Assembly (NCBI RefSeq): GCF_019112545.1
Contig: NW_025064880.1
Location: 1,183,719-1,247,718, forward strand
Source of the DNA: Guyanagaster necrorhizus
Taxonomy: Eukaryota; Basidiomycota; Agaricomycetes; Agaricales; Physalacriaceae
Reading direction: 5' to 3'
Length of the DNA: 64,000 nt
The notes under the pieces were generated by a model, which saw nothing but the letters and a program-made list of their open reading frames with translations, did no database searches and was not told the DNA's origin. Of this stretch, positions 1 through 12,471 are shown one piece after another. Both the position numbers and the translations under genes were made by a program. Position 1 is the first letter of the stretch, and the number at the start of each line of letters is the position of its first letter.

Positions 1-2748
1 TTTCAACAGACACCAAACCCAATTCTTGCGAAAGCATATTCTTATCAACGTTATGTCTTTCAGGCAGATTTTCCCCATCTGTGGGTTCAGTACTTCGGTA
101 GAACAGTGTTGGGTCAATGGGAACTCCGATGGGTGTCATTATGATGGAATACCATTCCAAAAGAATCGACGGAGTCACCATATTCACCATCTGTTCTGGA
201 TATGCAGAGGTGACAACGGACAGAGTAAGTCGCCAAGTTTTCAGGGTAGCTTCGCGAATATCGGCGTGTTCTTCGACGACGAGGTTTTGAAACAGAAGGC
301 GCAGGAACGGTACGTCGATCCAGTCGCGAGGAAGAGAAGGCACCGTCATGAAGGAATACAGCGTTTCTACAACGGCGAGACGAACATTGACGATGGTATG
401 TCGAAAGAAAGGAAAGAGTGCAGGAGCTAATTTAGAAAGCGGCAGTCTAGTTGGGACGGCAGTGAGAAGGCAGTCGCAACAGAAGGAACGGCGACTCACC
501 CCAAACTGTCGTTTGCGAGAAGGGCGATGACTTCGTCATAAACGACCAACTTTCCTAAACGGGTATAAATAAGTCCTCAACCGTTTTCAAAAGAAAACAG
601 AACCACCGACCTAGGAGATCCATGACAGCACCAACGCTGGAGCTCAAATCATCTTTCATGTCGCTCAGGCACTGCCATAGTACAAGCAATACCTGATCCA
701 ACGACTCTGGTAAATGCTGCACAAGATGACCGGCCACTGGAGAAAGACAGGTTGCTGCCACCGAACGAACGTCATCGTCGCGGTCACTCAGGCTAGAGGA
801 AATGCAAAACATTAGTATAGCAAATGAAGACGGCTAAGAAAGAAAGGTACCCTAGTAATGCCGCTGCTACCACGCCACGAAGAATATCTTTACCGGAGTC
901 ATCAGTGTCATGATCTTCCTGTTTCACATGGATAGTGTTGAACAGATCGCTCCGCACTGCAACTTCGTACTTGATACCGAGCAACCCGGCGTGCCGAACT
1001 TCCCATATGTGGGTTCTCTGTTCCGTGGCAGCTTTCGACCTTGACCTGCTACTGCTACCGACGGATACAGGTATAGTGAATGTTTGCTGGATCATCTGCA
1101 GAAGAATTGAATGGACGTGCAAGACCGAACGTCGGGGCATATGTATCAAAAGAGAAGCGAGAGTTTGAGAAACCGTTTCTCTGACCGGCGCGATCACTTG
1201 GTCAGAGACGAAATCGCCAAATCGGTCCAGTACGAATACGCAAAGGAACTTTGCAGATAAAGCGTTGCACCATTTTTCATGAGCAATTTCATTTTCCTCC
1301 CAAGGAGCTTCGGCTGGGCGTCCAGATCAGTGACGATGGTAGCATTGTAGAGTACTCCTGATCGCACCTTGCATGCCGCCATACTTTCCCTGTATTTTGA
1401 GAAGCTCTCGCAACGCCATGGCAGCCCCATGTCGGACTTCCCAAGCGGCACTAAAAAGATTTACCTCCAGTACCTTCACCACTCCGTCCCATATCCAATA
1501 CCCAGGCCGTACTTCAAGTGCTTTCGACTGTTTGACTTCTTTAGGAGATACGGCACCTCCCTTCGTTGGATCAATGATAACTTTGTCTGGGGACGAGCCA
1601 TTCTGTACGGCGGGACTGCCAAGACGAGACGCTGCACTTGGCTTATCTTCAGCAGCTATTAAGCGAGCTCTAAAACGTAGAAAATGTCAGTACTCTGTAT
1701 AAGACTAGAGGATGGGCCGACTTACTTATTGGATGGGCCTGCGGCAGTCGACGCGGGTGCATATTTGGCACCGGCACTTTGAGGTGGTGGGGCTGTCACA
1801 AATGCTGCGTTTCCGGGTTTTCGCTTCCGTTTTAAACGATTGCGTTCACGGGCCGACAGTGCAGACATATCAACCTCAGGAGATGCAGATGTCGGGGAAG
1901 GATCCGCTGGTGTCATTGATCCGCTACGTGAGTCCGCGTCCTGAGTCACACCGTTTGGCGAAGGTGTAGAAATGTCTATGGAAGCGACAGCAGGCGATAG
2001 AAGATCAGAACTTGCAGTGACAGGAGGTGTCTCCATCTCGACGTCGACATCGGGGTCCATTTCCGAGGTCAATTCTTTATCCAGGTCAATTTCATCGGCA
2101 ACATTGTCCAGGAACTCGAGACCAAGTCGACCCATTGCTTCTTTGCGAGCTTTTTTAACCTCCAAGGCGCTGGACAGAATACCAGTCGGCCTTTGAAACT
2201 CTTTGCCAGAAGAAGCAAGCAGAAGCTTTCCCTGAAGAATAAGCTCCTTCACGGAGAAATTTGGATATTCCGGTGCGGGGAGAGACAGCTGAGCACCGAT
2301 CACTGGTTTGGATTGATCTTCATCGTTATACGGTCTCCAGAGGGGCGTCAGAGAAAAAATATGAGAAAGAGCAACAGAAGCTGCTGTTCGAGTGTCAAAT
2401 GACTTTGAATGAAGAAATGGGATGATCTACGGAAGCAGTAATTTGATATTAGTATTTCATGTGCACGAGATAGTGATAAGTGGATACTGTACCCGAGCAA
2501 CCACCGCCATTAACTCGGACCACGAAGCTGGATCCCCGAGCGATACATGTTGTCGATTTGTCTTGATTTCTTCTTCTATAGCCACATCACCAGTAACACT
2601 CTTGACAGCCAATTGAGCCAGCTGCTTTGCAGCAGTAGTCCTCACTGAGGTAGAAGAGCCGGTATCAAGTAGAAGGAGGAGCCGGTCCAACCTGAAAGAG
2701 AATTAATTTTAGAACATGCTGCGGAAAATTCCATCACCTCGAAGTCAT
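1..2748 (-). CDS. MOT1: MOT1/BTAF1, TBP-associated Snf2-family ATPase, 5' part (truncated by window edge)
   Basis: Mot1 is a nuclear Snf2-family ATPase that strips TATA-binding protein off DNA. Only the N-terminal HEAT-repeat part is in the window; the ATPase domain would lie beyond base 1. The start is read as ATG at 2746-2748: an 11-nt first exon (2738-2748), a GTGATG...TTTCAG intron (2692-2737) and then exon 2. This gives the typical Mot1 start MTSRLDRLLLLLDTG. Further family matches on the minus strand are WRPYNDED near 2300-2350, a Ser/Pro-rich acidic linker ending in RNRLKRKRKPG near 1830, IAPVRETVSQTLASLL near 1150-1195 and DRDDDVRSVAATCL near 740-790. Several short introns interrupt the frame. 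The gene is a housekeeping one and its identity is secure; intron borders in the middle were not all resolved. Confidence 0.93.
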
Positions 2749-3254
2749 GCCGTAATAGGAAGGTGTTATTCACCCGTCCGGGCCGGCTGATTCAATGGAG
2801 TTTTTGTGGGTTTTTCTCACGGGGCGTCTGGAGAGGCCTTGCCGTCGTCTTTTTATTCCCTCTCGCGGCTGGTCGGGGTTTGAATTTTAGGCGCCGTCTG
2901 GAAAATTTTGTCGTGAAGACGCTCAGTGATAAGGTCAGTAAGATTTTGAGGTGGCAGGTATCTCAGAAACACTCAGCTTTTCGAGCACCGAGACATGTCA
3001 GAGAAGAAAACCCTTGATAGGGACTGAGGTCTGAGAGCCTGGTATTTCACGACCTGAAGCGTACAGATCATATGGGAGTGGCGGCTAATTTCAATTTGCT
3101 GGTATCGTGATTGCAAAATTCAAACACACAGACCGCTCACTGGTACTCGTTTCTGCGCAGTAACAAGGAAAGGGAGCAGATACCGCACGATCTATTGCGA
3201 TTTCATGGCTACTCATATTGCCGCAGCCTCAACCTTAACCATTGCAGCATTACT
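2749..3254. other. intergenic: MOT1 upstream region and JmjC gene 3' region
   Basis: About 500 bp without a supported gene. It lies between the start of MOT1 and the stop of the JmjC gene, both on the minus strand, so it should hold the JmjC terminator and the MOT1 promoter. I see no clear TATA box or repeat. Short open frames here have no recognisable content. Confidence 0.6.
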
Positions 3255-4566
3255 TCAAAACCACATGGAAACGGAAAAGCTCGTCTCGTTCGCCTGCATC
3301 GCATGCCACCATCCTGGGGGGAAAAATAGCATGTCCCCTGCTTGAAGCGTGGCGCTCATAGCCTTGGGGACCACCTCATCCCAGAAAGCAGGATAATCAC
3401 GACTACCATCCTGAGTGGTGAAAACGTCAACACAAGACGTGTTGCTGATAGACGGTGTCTCTTCAGGATACATGTGTCCTGAGCACTCTGGAGAAGCCAG
3501 CCACACTGTCTTACTCCCCACGATCTGTACTGGAAACTGCTCGATAAGATGCAATGAGGGTAACATAATCACGTACCATAGAAATTGAAGTATGGATCCT
3601 AGAAAGACGAATTGTCAGGAGAGCTGCAATTGTGTGTTAAATAAAAAGTTAGCATACGGTATGAGCAGGAGAGACGGTGCCCCCAGGACCGAGCCAAGTG
3701 TTCAGAACTAACTGTTCATCATTTCCGGGAGGCACGTAGTTGAGAGCAGAGGGTGCGGAATAGACATAATCCGGCACAATGATGTCTGCTCGGAGGTCAG
3801 GAAATTGCATGAAAAGATTATGTTGAGCCAAGTATAACATTTTGTCCGGAGCATCAGATTCAAGTGACGCCAGAAATTCGTCCCAGGGCATTATCTGTTG
3901 TGTCCAGTCGTCGTTCCGATAGTCTTTGCCTACCTCTACAGGAACGACGCGTCCAGGTCCTGCTACATTACGAAGATACCCAACAGAACGCCAAGGACGG
4001 TTCGTTAGAGCGGGCCAGTCACTTGCATAACCGCGTAAAATGAAGGGAGACGAGGAAAGTTGGGATCGAAAAGATGATAACGAGGGCAGAAATGATAAGC
4101 TGGGAACATCAAGAGAGGCAGTGCATAACGGCTTGTGTGTAAGGCGGCGGCATGAAAGGGCTGGGAAATCTCTCCCACTAATGTGGGAAGCAAGCTCTGA
4201 CTGCACATCCTGCATGAGAGCATGAATTAGATCGAGTCGACCCATAGCGCCGGATATAATGATAGCACGATCTAAAATGTCGATGGCTTGTAGATATCTT
4301 GACTGATCAAGAAGCGTTAACGCTCGTAGAATAGATGCGTCCGTGTGCATTCTTCTCCACCAACCGCTCTGACTTTTGGACATTCTGTCGTGCGAGATCT
4401 TTATGACGTGTTCCATGTCATCATAGACTTGCGAATGTGAGGCATCCGTGCAGACGACCAGAGCGGCGGAGAATAGACGGTCAAAGACCTCTTTTCCGCA
4501 ATTCGCCAGCACTGCATCAAGACCATTTGTCAAACGAGGTGAGTACCACAAAGAATTGACATACAA
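3255..4566 (-). CDS. JmjC-domain 2-oxoglutarate oxygenase, JMJD5/KDM8-like (5' exon unresolved)
   Basis: An Fe(II)/2-oxoglutarate dioxygenase resembling JMJD5/KDM8 and its fungal relatives. The N-terminal half is helical. The JmjC core follows, with FILRGYASDWPAL, W-RSVGYL and the metal site H-T-D. The HTD is split by an intron: exon 3658-4566 ends in ...SPAHT, a 22-nt exon (3577-3598) encodes DPYFNFY, and the last exon (to 3529) begins V-QIVGSKTVW. The second metal His is in FPPGWWHAM near the end, and the protein closes SFSVSMWF, as expected for the family. At 4566 the frame opens right after a TGA and a CAG acceptor with no ATG, so at least one 5' exon lies upstream (perhaps from ATG codons near 4660-4700). 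I could not join it in frame. Substrate is unknown (histone lysine demethylase or protein hydroxylase). Confidence 0.85.
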
Positions 4567-4867
4567 ACATCCTGATCATGTTCCAGGTTACTCAGAATAA
4601 ATTTCCCGTATTCTAAGAACTGGGGCATTCTTCAGTACGTCAAGTCGTGATTAGATTCGATGATGGTGCGAACCCACATTCGATTATTATTCATTTTTTT
4701 GTTTGTAAAATATGAACCCTATTACATAAGCCCCATCACCTAACATTCACGGTGGTTGTCGACGTTGCTGTCGGCATTGGATGCTTTATCAGTCGCTGAT
4801 TCATGACCGCCACGAGTTGTTAGGTCTCTCACCCTCCTTTGGGGTGACTGCGGCATACGACAAGCCC

Positions 4868-7800
4868 ATGTCTTCGCTGGACGTTGACCGTTCAACTCTA
4901 CGTTCACCACGGTGGACAAAAAGAGGCTCATATATTCCAACGCCTCTCACAAGAGCTCATGTTCAGGAGGCCCTTTCACGTTCGGAGGACCATGGGATTA
5001 CGCTTGTGTTCTTGAAAAAGAATTTGACGGACATTGGGATATCGGTCGTGGAGGAGCTAGCAACCGTTGGGAGGAACAGTCCTGATGATGGGTACCCCGT
5101 GGAGAGGTGCGTGTTCTTTTTATGCGATTCGATGACATTCTAGTGACTTTGCGCATTAGGTTGGCGCTAGGTAACAATTGTCTGACTGCTCTACCCACGG
5201 AATTCACGCATCTGTCGCATTTGCGCTATGTAAATTTGAGAAGCAATGCTTTTACAAATTTCCCCGACGTGGTGCGTTCCTTTACAAGGCTCTTGGGCTG
5301 TGCCATTCTCATTCTTGTTCAGCTGACTCTTATGCCCTCCTTGGATACGTTGGACATTAGCCACAACAAGATCAAGCAATTTCCTTTACGCCCCGGAGAG
5401 CTGGTCAAGTTGAGGGTTAGCTCATCTCTGAATTAAAGTTTTTTGCCACCGTGACTGATATACAATAGGCATTTTGTGTTTCCCGCAACAAGATCACAAG
5501 AATCCCAGAGTACCTGACCAAGTTTACTAATCTTGCAGTGCTGGAGATTGAGCGAAACCCTATTGAATGGCCACCAATCAATGTCATGAGCCGTCCCGCT
5601 AAGTTTCCAAACGCGGAGGCAATGAAAGACTGGATTCGTAACATTCGAACCTGGATTGAAAGCGAGACGAGTGACAGCAAAGGTCAGGATTACTCCGGTT
5701 TTGCTGAATCAGAACGCTGGTCCCGCTTTCCAGTTACTGAAAGCGAATTCGACGCCGGTGTCACCCCTCACGCTCGGTCTTTCTCTCTCGACTCTAACCT
5801 TTCGGTTTCCTCCTTGGCAGAGTCGGATATCGAGACCCCTTCATCGTCTTATGACAAGCCCCCGCCGCTACACCTTGGCATACTATCCACTGACAGTGCA
5901 GAGACATCTCCGACACGATCTTTTGACAGTTATCTTCCCAGCCCCGCCGATTCAGACTCTTTCGCCATGAATGATCCGACGGTATATCCTAGCCGCACTG
6001 AACAAAGGTCGGCTTATGACCACTCCAGGAACGCTTCTTTTGCCGGTGGGATGCGCAATTCAAGAAGGAGCGGTTTACCAGGAAAGAAAAGTATGCCTGA
6101 TCTGCGTACTGCTAAATTCCCTTTCGCTTTGAAGGCTCATGATGCTCCGGAACGCGTACCTACCAATGGTACAAGCAAGAGCAAGATTCCGGACGAATTT
6201 TCCATTCCCTCACCGCTTTCCCAGCGACAAGATTCTAATTCATCAGCGAGTTCCGGAACGCGTCAGAACAAATCTTCCGGCAACGGAAAAGAACCTATCC
6301 GTGACTCTCCCCCTCCGAGGGCTTCCACCTCCTCCATAGCCTATTTCCGACGTCTATCCACTCTTCCCTTGTCTACAATTTCTGATACACTTCCTAAACC
6401 TCTTATCTCTCTGATTGAATGTGCTCGCAGCATCCTTTTCGCGGTGTGCCAAATCTATCAGTCACTCGAACATTATACCGTCCACGCCATAGATGACCGC
6501 TTGTCCTCCGTGTTACGGAAGGTTCTGGATCCCGCCAGCGTTGACATGATGCAGCTCATCAACTACCTTGAACACTTTGACGCCATAAGTCGAAAGATCT
6601 TACCACCCCCACCTGTGTGTCGAGGTGTTGTGGAGAGTTGCAAAGATACTGTTGCAGTCTTTGGAAAAGCTGTTGGCGTCCTGACTTTACAACTGAAGGT
6701 GATAGCAGCCGGTGATGATGTCCGATATCTTAGGTCAATGTTATTGGTGCTATATGGCGCTGCTGCAGAAATATCATGGGCCTGGCAAGCAATGGTACCC
6801 CATATCGAAGCCATTAAACCATTATTGCGTGGCAAGCCACATCCCACGCCATCGCCCAACAACATATCTGTGGACCCTTATCCATCCTCTATCCCGCCAA
6901 CCTCGCAATCGCAGTTGGAGCAAACCTCCTCTCTTTTATCTCTACGGACTAGTTCTGCAGGGGTTGAAAGAACGCGCGTAGCGCGGCGACATGCTGGCTC
7001 CTTTAGTTCGAAAGATGTCGAGATTGGTAAGAAGTTGCCCTCTTATGACGATGCCCCGACGTTATCCCGAGGTGTCGCTGTTTATACATCTACGTTGCGC
7101 GCTCCGAAACGACAGGCGACGCTTGCTCCCATGACTGTCATGATTTCTTCGCCTTCACCGAGCCCATTGCCGAGCTCCATGTCAGCTTCATGGGCTGGCG
7201 ACAGTTCTCGAACAATCCATTCACGTACGGGTTCGCAGAGCTCTCTACCAGGATCTTCGACCTCTTCGTCCCCATCCCTCCCTCCGAAGATGACGTTTTT
7301 GGATCTCCCCCCGAGTTCTAAGACACAGGTCGACAAGGAAGCAATTCAAGCCGTACAGAATGCTGTCAAAGTTGCTCCTGTGGTGTGGAATTTGATGGAA
7401 GAGATTTTAGTTGATGTATTGGAAGCACAGGTGGATGTGCGCGAGAGTCTGGATCGAGCAAGGTCGGTCACAAAGCGTTTGAGCGACCTAATACGTGCTT
7501 TGAAGGAGGGAGACTCAACGCGGGATAAAGGCAGCCTTCGGGAAGATGCCCACATATTCTTGAAGGTTTTTATACCCCTGTGTGTCCTATGTGCATGTTG
7601 CTGATTAGGATTCCAGACTGTTGTTCAATTGTCCAACATCGTCAAGACATACAATGGTGTCCGATCAAGTGCTCTTCGGAATAACATGTACAAGCTCACA
7701 AACTCTACCGAGGAATTCGCGATTCTTCTGCATGTGTCATCTTTCTCCCCGGCTTCCACGCCGCGACCATACTCGCCAATGCTGTCCATGTCCACCTCTC

Positions 7801-8012
7801 AGAGCAGCGTTCTCAATCCCATTGAGGATGCTCGTTTACAATCTAGTTTCTCTAGAAGTGCCCGTGCTCCCGGGCGCTTCAAAGTTCCATCTCCAACGGC
7901 GCCACACGACGGGTCACGCAGTGCTCCGCCTAATCAGACATTCAAAATGCCTGTTTTACGCCGCCTTCGTGGTAAGGAGGCTCGAATCGATGCTAGTGAT
8001 CCTCCAGGGTAA
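4868..8012 (+). CDS. SOG2: SOG2-like leucine-rich repeat protein of the RAM/NDR kinase pathway
   Basis: Sog2 works with the NDR kinase Cbk1 and Mob2 in the RAM network controlling polarised growth and cell separation. Exons 4868-5106, 5160-5271, 5323-5415, 5469-7565 and 7617-8012 give 978 aa in frame. The N-terminal third carries leucine-rich repeats ([42 protein letters not shown]). A linker rich in Ser/Pro follows. The conserved SOG2 domain starts near [15 protein letters not shown] and runs to the end, with a second conserved block around [16 protein letters not shown] and a tail [14 protein letters not shown]. The start is placed at 4868 (MSSLDVDR) because conserved sequence begins there; an in-frame ATG at 4781 is an alternative. 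The long disordered linker and basic tail suit a scaffold rather than an enzyme. Confidence 0.88.
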
Positions 8013-8258
8013 TATTCCTAGCTTTGCATCCGTTTTACATCAGTCATTTCCTGTTTATCTTTTGTCTTTTTTCTCGTTGCTGCTATTACTTTGATCTGTT
8101 ATAATCTTACTACCACGCACAAGACTATTTATCCAATATATCAGATGCTTTGCGAGGCCAAGGAAGGGCAGCTTGATCGAACAGGTCATTCCGAACTTGG
8201 ACCACAACCACCACCAAGATAGTGCTACCTCACTGCCTTCTTAACAATAGTCGTTGAC

Positions 8259-9145
8259 ATGGATTCTGCTCACGCCAACATTGTCAACGACCTCGTCGAT
8301 ATTTTCTGCACGTCCTTCAGAGAAGAAAGTCCTATTGTCATTTTCCCGCCAGCCCTGCTTGCCGGTCTAGAGCAACTAAGCCGAACGAAGGCTCGCACAG
8401 AGTCTGGTGCATCGACATATTCACCAAAATCACTCAACGCCATTGGAGTCCATATCTTTCATGGCGGGCTCAGTCTCGCCATTCTCAGTCGCGATGGTCT
8501 TGCTCCAACGGTTCATAGCAAACAATTGCTCGCAGTAAGCTCTTCGTCACCTCTCGCTAACCATGTTATGCATCATTCTTTTCCTCAGAAACTCAAAGAC
8601 GACGAGCGGCTGATGTTAGCTATCAAAAACATTTCGCTTATGCTCTACCATGGAAGCCCGGATCCGATACCGCTCTTTTTTACTATGGTTGGGCTGATCT
8701 ACGTCAAGAAGGGCTGTGATTTCGTACTGATGTGGATTCGGCGCCTGGTGAGGCCGGCACTGAGAAATTTGAATGAGTATGTCAAGCTACTTCGGTTGTG
8801 CGTGCTCCCTTCTTAAGTCGAATGACAACTGATTTCTCTCCCCTAATAGGTTACGGGAAGGGCCTACCCCATTTTCACTCGACAGCTACACCTCTAAAGT
8901 ACATCTTGAAGAGTTCTGGCTCTCCATCTGTCCCACTCCTGTGAACTCGCCAACAAATATAGCCTATCTCACATAGTAAGTGGTCAAGTTATATTTTGAC
9001 GCTCTGCCTAAATTTTTGGCGTAGCCGAAAGCGACTTTTGCAAAAAGCTTGTCTATCAGGCACACCGTCACCCGAAAAGATGAAGGACGGCATGAAGAAT
9101 TATCTAACATCAACCGACTTTTCAAAGCGGAGACGTCTCTGGTAA
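8259..9145 (+). CDS. hypothetical protein, 236 aa
   Basis: I do not recognise the family. Four exons (8259-8534, 8589-8776, 8850-8975, 9025-9145) joined at GTAAGC/CAG, GTATGT/TAG and GTAAGT/TAG sites give one 236-aa frame. The third junction matters: without it the protein would stop at TAG 8974, but the perfect GTAAGT donor and the Lys/Arg-rich open frame after it (YRKRLLQKACLSG...) argue for splicing. The middle is hydrophobic (VGLIYVKKGCDFVLMWIRR), without a clear membrane span, and the C-terminus is basic (FSKRRRLW). No signal peptide. It follows SOG2 on the same strand after 250 bp. The gene is real on frame and splice evidence; function unknown. Confidence 0.7.
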
Positions 9146-9455
9146 TCGAATTCTGGACCTGGACAGCTCTAAGACAATCTATACTTGTCCTAGATATTTT
9201 GCACATGATAATTTTACTCTGGTTGGCTACTACTTGAAAGGTTACATTTTTCGTTATATAACCTGCTTACACATGTCGGCACGAAATTCGCTACAATCGA
9301 GACGCGATCGATCGAAAGTTCAACCTTTGTCCTCAACTACAACAACTACTACGTCGTCCCTTTGGATCAACGTATCGCGTCCCGCCTTACTCTATATACC
9401 GCGACACACTTGGTATTATCTCATCTGTCTACACTGATTCCAGTTCGACATCGCG
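9146..9455. other. intergenic, promoter side of the 351-aa gene
   Basis: 310 bp between two plus-strand genes. CT-rich and CAACAAC-like stretches occur near 9330-9400, as is common in fungal 5' leaders. No gene or repeat recognised. Confidence 0.5.
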
Positions 9456-10673
9456 ATGGTTCCCCGACCTGATACTCTACCTCAGCTGGATATGTATGTC
9501 CTTGATGCCGTCCGCCATTCACTGCGCAGCTCGACGCTGACCCTCAAGACACTTCCTTTCCTTTCGGAGAAATCTCAAAACGCTTATATCGAATGCTCTC
9601 TCTCTGCTAAAGACGCCAAGGAGGCGGGTGGCGACGATTTCTTGACCATGTATCTTCATATGCTACTCCTTGAGATGCTTCCCGGAGACACTTCTCTCAA
9701 TGCGCGAGACGTAATTGCTACTATCCACTTTGATTCTGATCCTTATTCATTGAACGTTCTCAGATGATTGTAGGGATACTCCGTCACGACGATACCCTGA
9801 GCCTTGTCTTCAGCCATCTGATGAAGTCCTACGAGTCAGCGTCCTCGATTATCAGCGAGTCTCTGCCATTGACCGGAGATTCGTTTGGCAAGGCTTTGAA
9901 ACGTATGGTTGCTCAGTGTTCTCTGGACGGCGAGAAGGACGGTGAATGTCGTATCGAACATATGAAGAAATGGATCGAACGTGTCTTTCTACTTCCGGCC
10001 ATGGAAGCAATTGCAGCCTACAACCGTTAGTGAGTACCTGCCAAATGAAAGCCGTATTGCCTACTGATATCTTCGTAGCGAATGCCTCAAAAGAATTTTC
10101 CAGAAAGAATATGGCGTCAAATATGACTCTTCTGTCCACCCTTCTCTCCCAAAACGACCTCTTCCACTCGCGTTAACCAGAAGTGCCAAGCCCAGCCCGC
10201 GCGACACGATGGCGTTTTCTCAGAATTTCGCCAAAAAGGAGGTTCGTGGACATGAGATAGATGCTCTTCGAGCTTCCCCAGTGGCAAAGACGCCTAACAA
10301 GCGACATCTTTCTAACATCGCTAATGATTCGCGTACCTCGAACAAGCGTCCTCGTAAAAAGCAATCGTCGTTCCTGAGATGGAGAGGCGACATGAAGGAA
10401 AACATACCGCCTACGATGTCGCATCGCTCACTTCCCTCACAGATGCAAGGTTCTTGCACCACTTCAGCCACTACTTCTGGACGGGGCTTCACCCGGCGAG
10501 GCGGATATTCACCCTCGCCAGTGTTTCCATTACCAGACACAGATGTCAAGCCGATAATCAAAGCAAACGGGCGACTTTTACTGCCCCGAAGTGCGAATGT
10601 TCTCTGTATGTCTCTTTCTTTGTTTCCATTCCATTCCAAAACTTTATCTAATATTATTTGTATAGCTCTTTGA
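9456..10673 (+). CDS. hypothetical protein, 351 aa, helical N-terminal half and basic disordered C-terminal half
   Basis: Exons 9456-9710, 9764-10029, 10079-10605 and 10666-10673 join in frame to 351 aa. The N-terminal 190 residues are helical and charged. Segments such as FLTMYLHMLLLEML and GDSFGKALKRMVAQ with HMKKWIERVF faintly recall the helical RNase III fold, but no RNase III catalytic signature (ExxxFLGD-type) is visible, so I do not assign it. The C-terminal half is Ser/Arg/Lys-rich with a candidate nuclear signal KRPRKKQ and low-complexity Ser/Pro/Gly. The last coding exon is only 8 nt; reading through the last intron also stops at 10673, so the C-terminal end is uncertain by about 20 residues. 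Unknown function, probably nuclear. Confidence 0.65.
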
Positions 10674-10720
10674 CCTGACATTGAACGCACCCCAGTTGCG
10701 CATACATACGCATACTTTTT

Positions 10721-10757
10721 ACTACTACCATTACTACTACTATATTACTACTACTAC
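10721..10757. repeat. imperfect (TAC)n microsatellite
   Basis: Interrupted TAC/ACT trinucleotide tract in the AT-rich 3' flank of the preceding gene. Simple-sequence DNA with no coding role. Confidence 0.8.
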
Positions 10758-10955
10758 TTTTATTTATTTTACCTTTGTTTTGTCATTTGTGCAATTCTTG
10801 ATCATTCCTCGAAACCGCGTACGCACCATCATACAATTTATTTAGTGAAGAATCCAGTAAAATTTATTCTATTTCCATAGCGGTGTGGTTGATTGCAAAC
10901 GGCGAAGACCTCGCGAGACTGCATATTTCTAAGCTTGGATCTTCAAGTTAAGCCA

Positions 10956-12400
10956 ATGATAGCATTCACACTCTTTGCTCTGCTTCTATATCCTTTTCTT
11001 CTATTTTCCCAAAGCCAGAGCGTGCATCACGGTCTTCTCGAGGCCGGTTTCACCTTACCTCTGCAGCGGACGTCTGGAGTTCAGCCATTCGATCGTATCA
11101 AACCTGAAATTCTGGAATCCCAAGCTCCTATTGCCAACGTTCAGCAATAGTATGTGCCGCGTCTGATTCCAAACTGCACTCTATGTTGACCAATAGCTGG
11201 ATCTCCTTGGATCTGCACTGGCTGTGTTGCATTTGATATCGTTTCCTTGGGAGCTTATCAACTATCTTCTCAAATATTTGGTGAATAACATGCCTTTTTT
11301 TTTGCTGACACCTAATCCAGATGGTTCAGCCAACCATCCGAGTAATCTCGGTATCTCTGGCAACCATAATTCTGGTATTCTGGACCTCGCTTTCCCTTCA
11401 GCCACCAGCATCACAAGTAGCACAGCAAACTCTCCTTTGGCCAACATATTCAACTATCTTTCTGATTCTCTTCGATATTTTGCGCTGAAGCTGGGACGGG
11501 AAGAACATCATCCCATCGACCGAACGTCCTCCTTCTCCGTCGGACAGCTAGACCTTGCCTTCGCAGCCTATTTTTAGAATTTCACTTTCTAACCTGTCTC
11601 GAACGCTGGAGCTGACGAGTACAACGATTGAAAACTACCGCTTGTATCTCTCACGATCAACTCCACTGAACCCCTGCTGTCTCCTTCCCTAGTTCCAGGT
11701 TCTCATCGTCCTATTGCTGCTCTGGATACTGGAACTACGTTCATGTTAGGACCTACCGTCGACGTAGAAACCTTTTAGAACACGGTTGACTTGAATAACA
11801 ATATCACTAGGGAAAATCCTGTAACAGATCTGTGGGAAGTTAGATGCGAGAACGCTATCATTGCCAGTTTTATTTTCGGTGAAGGAGCTTACAGAAAGGA
11901 GTTTGTTCTGCATCCAGAGGACGTTAACTGCGCGGTGAATGGCTTTGATGTAAAATGGTATATGGGTGGTATACAGGCCAACGACGGAGTAGACTCGCCT
12001 TCCCCTTTATATTGATCATCTCAAAATGTATGGTTAGGTGAATTCTGGAGATTGACTTTTGGGCGAGGGTAAGCTTGTTATCATATGTGGAAAAGTGGTT
12101 TTTTAACTTCGTCCCCTTTAGAACGTTTACGCCTCGCACCATGGCAAAATTTCTACCCACAATCTTATGATTGGACTCGCGAACACAACGGACGTCTCTA
12201 TCGCTTTGCATGAATTTCGCCAAGGACGTGGGCCTGACATGACACCATTCACATCTTTACAAATTCGTGAACGAGCGCAGCATTCCGACCCTTTCCGTGC
12301 AATTGTTGTGTATTCTGTCTCCTCAGCATGCAGATTCCTGGGAGGCATGGTGATAACGGTCATATTTCGGCTTCAACATCAGAAAACTTTCAGAAAACGC
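10956..12400 (+). pseudogene. secreted aspartic peptidase (A1 family) pseudogene
   Basis: Remains of a pepsin-like secreted protease. An ATG at 10956 opens a signal-peptide-like segment (MIAFTLFALLLYPFLLF) and a propeptide-like LPLQRTS. In other frames follow GILDLAFPSATSITSSTANS (11380-11440), SSFSVGQLDLAFA, and the second catalytic motif ALDTGTTFMLGP (around 11721-11757). Directly after it, the family's Phe-Trp position reads TTT TAG (stop at 11776-11778), then the same frame resumes with NTVDLNNN, LWEVRCENA and YMGGIQANDGV. NVYASHHG near 12121 corresponds to the conserved NVY-x-H segment near the end. The first catalytic Asp motif is not recognisable. The parts sit in different frames with stops and no usable introns to reconcile them, so the gene is dead. 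Confidence 0.8.
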
Positions 12401-12471
12401 AGCTGAGTTACGGACTTTTTTTTCATATTTACGGAATAATGATCATATAAAATTGTGGTCCAATGTTCCCT

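Noticed and set aside
2763..3017. Plus-strand open frame between MOT1 and the JmjC gene
   Set aside because: Arg/Phe-rich random-looking sequence without family features, lying in a promoter/terminator region.
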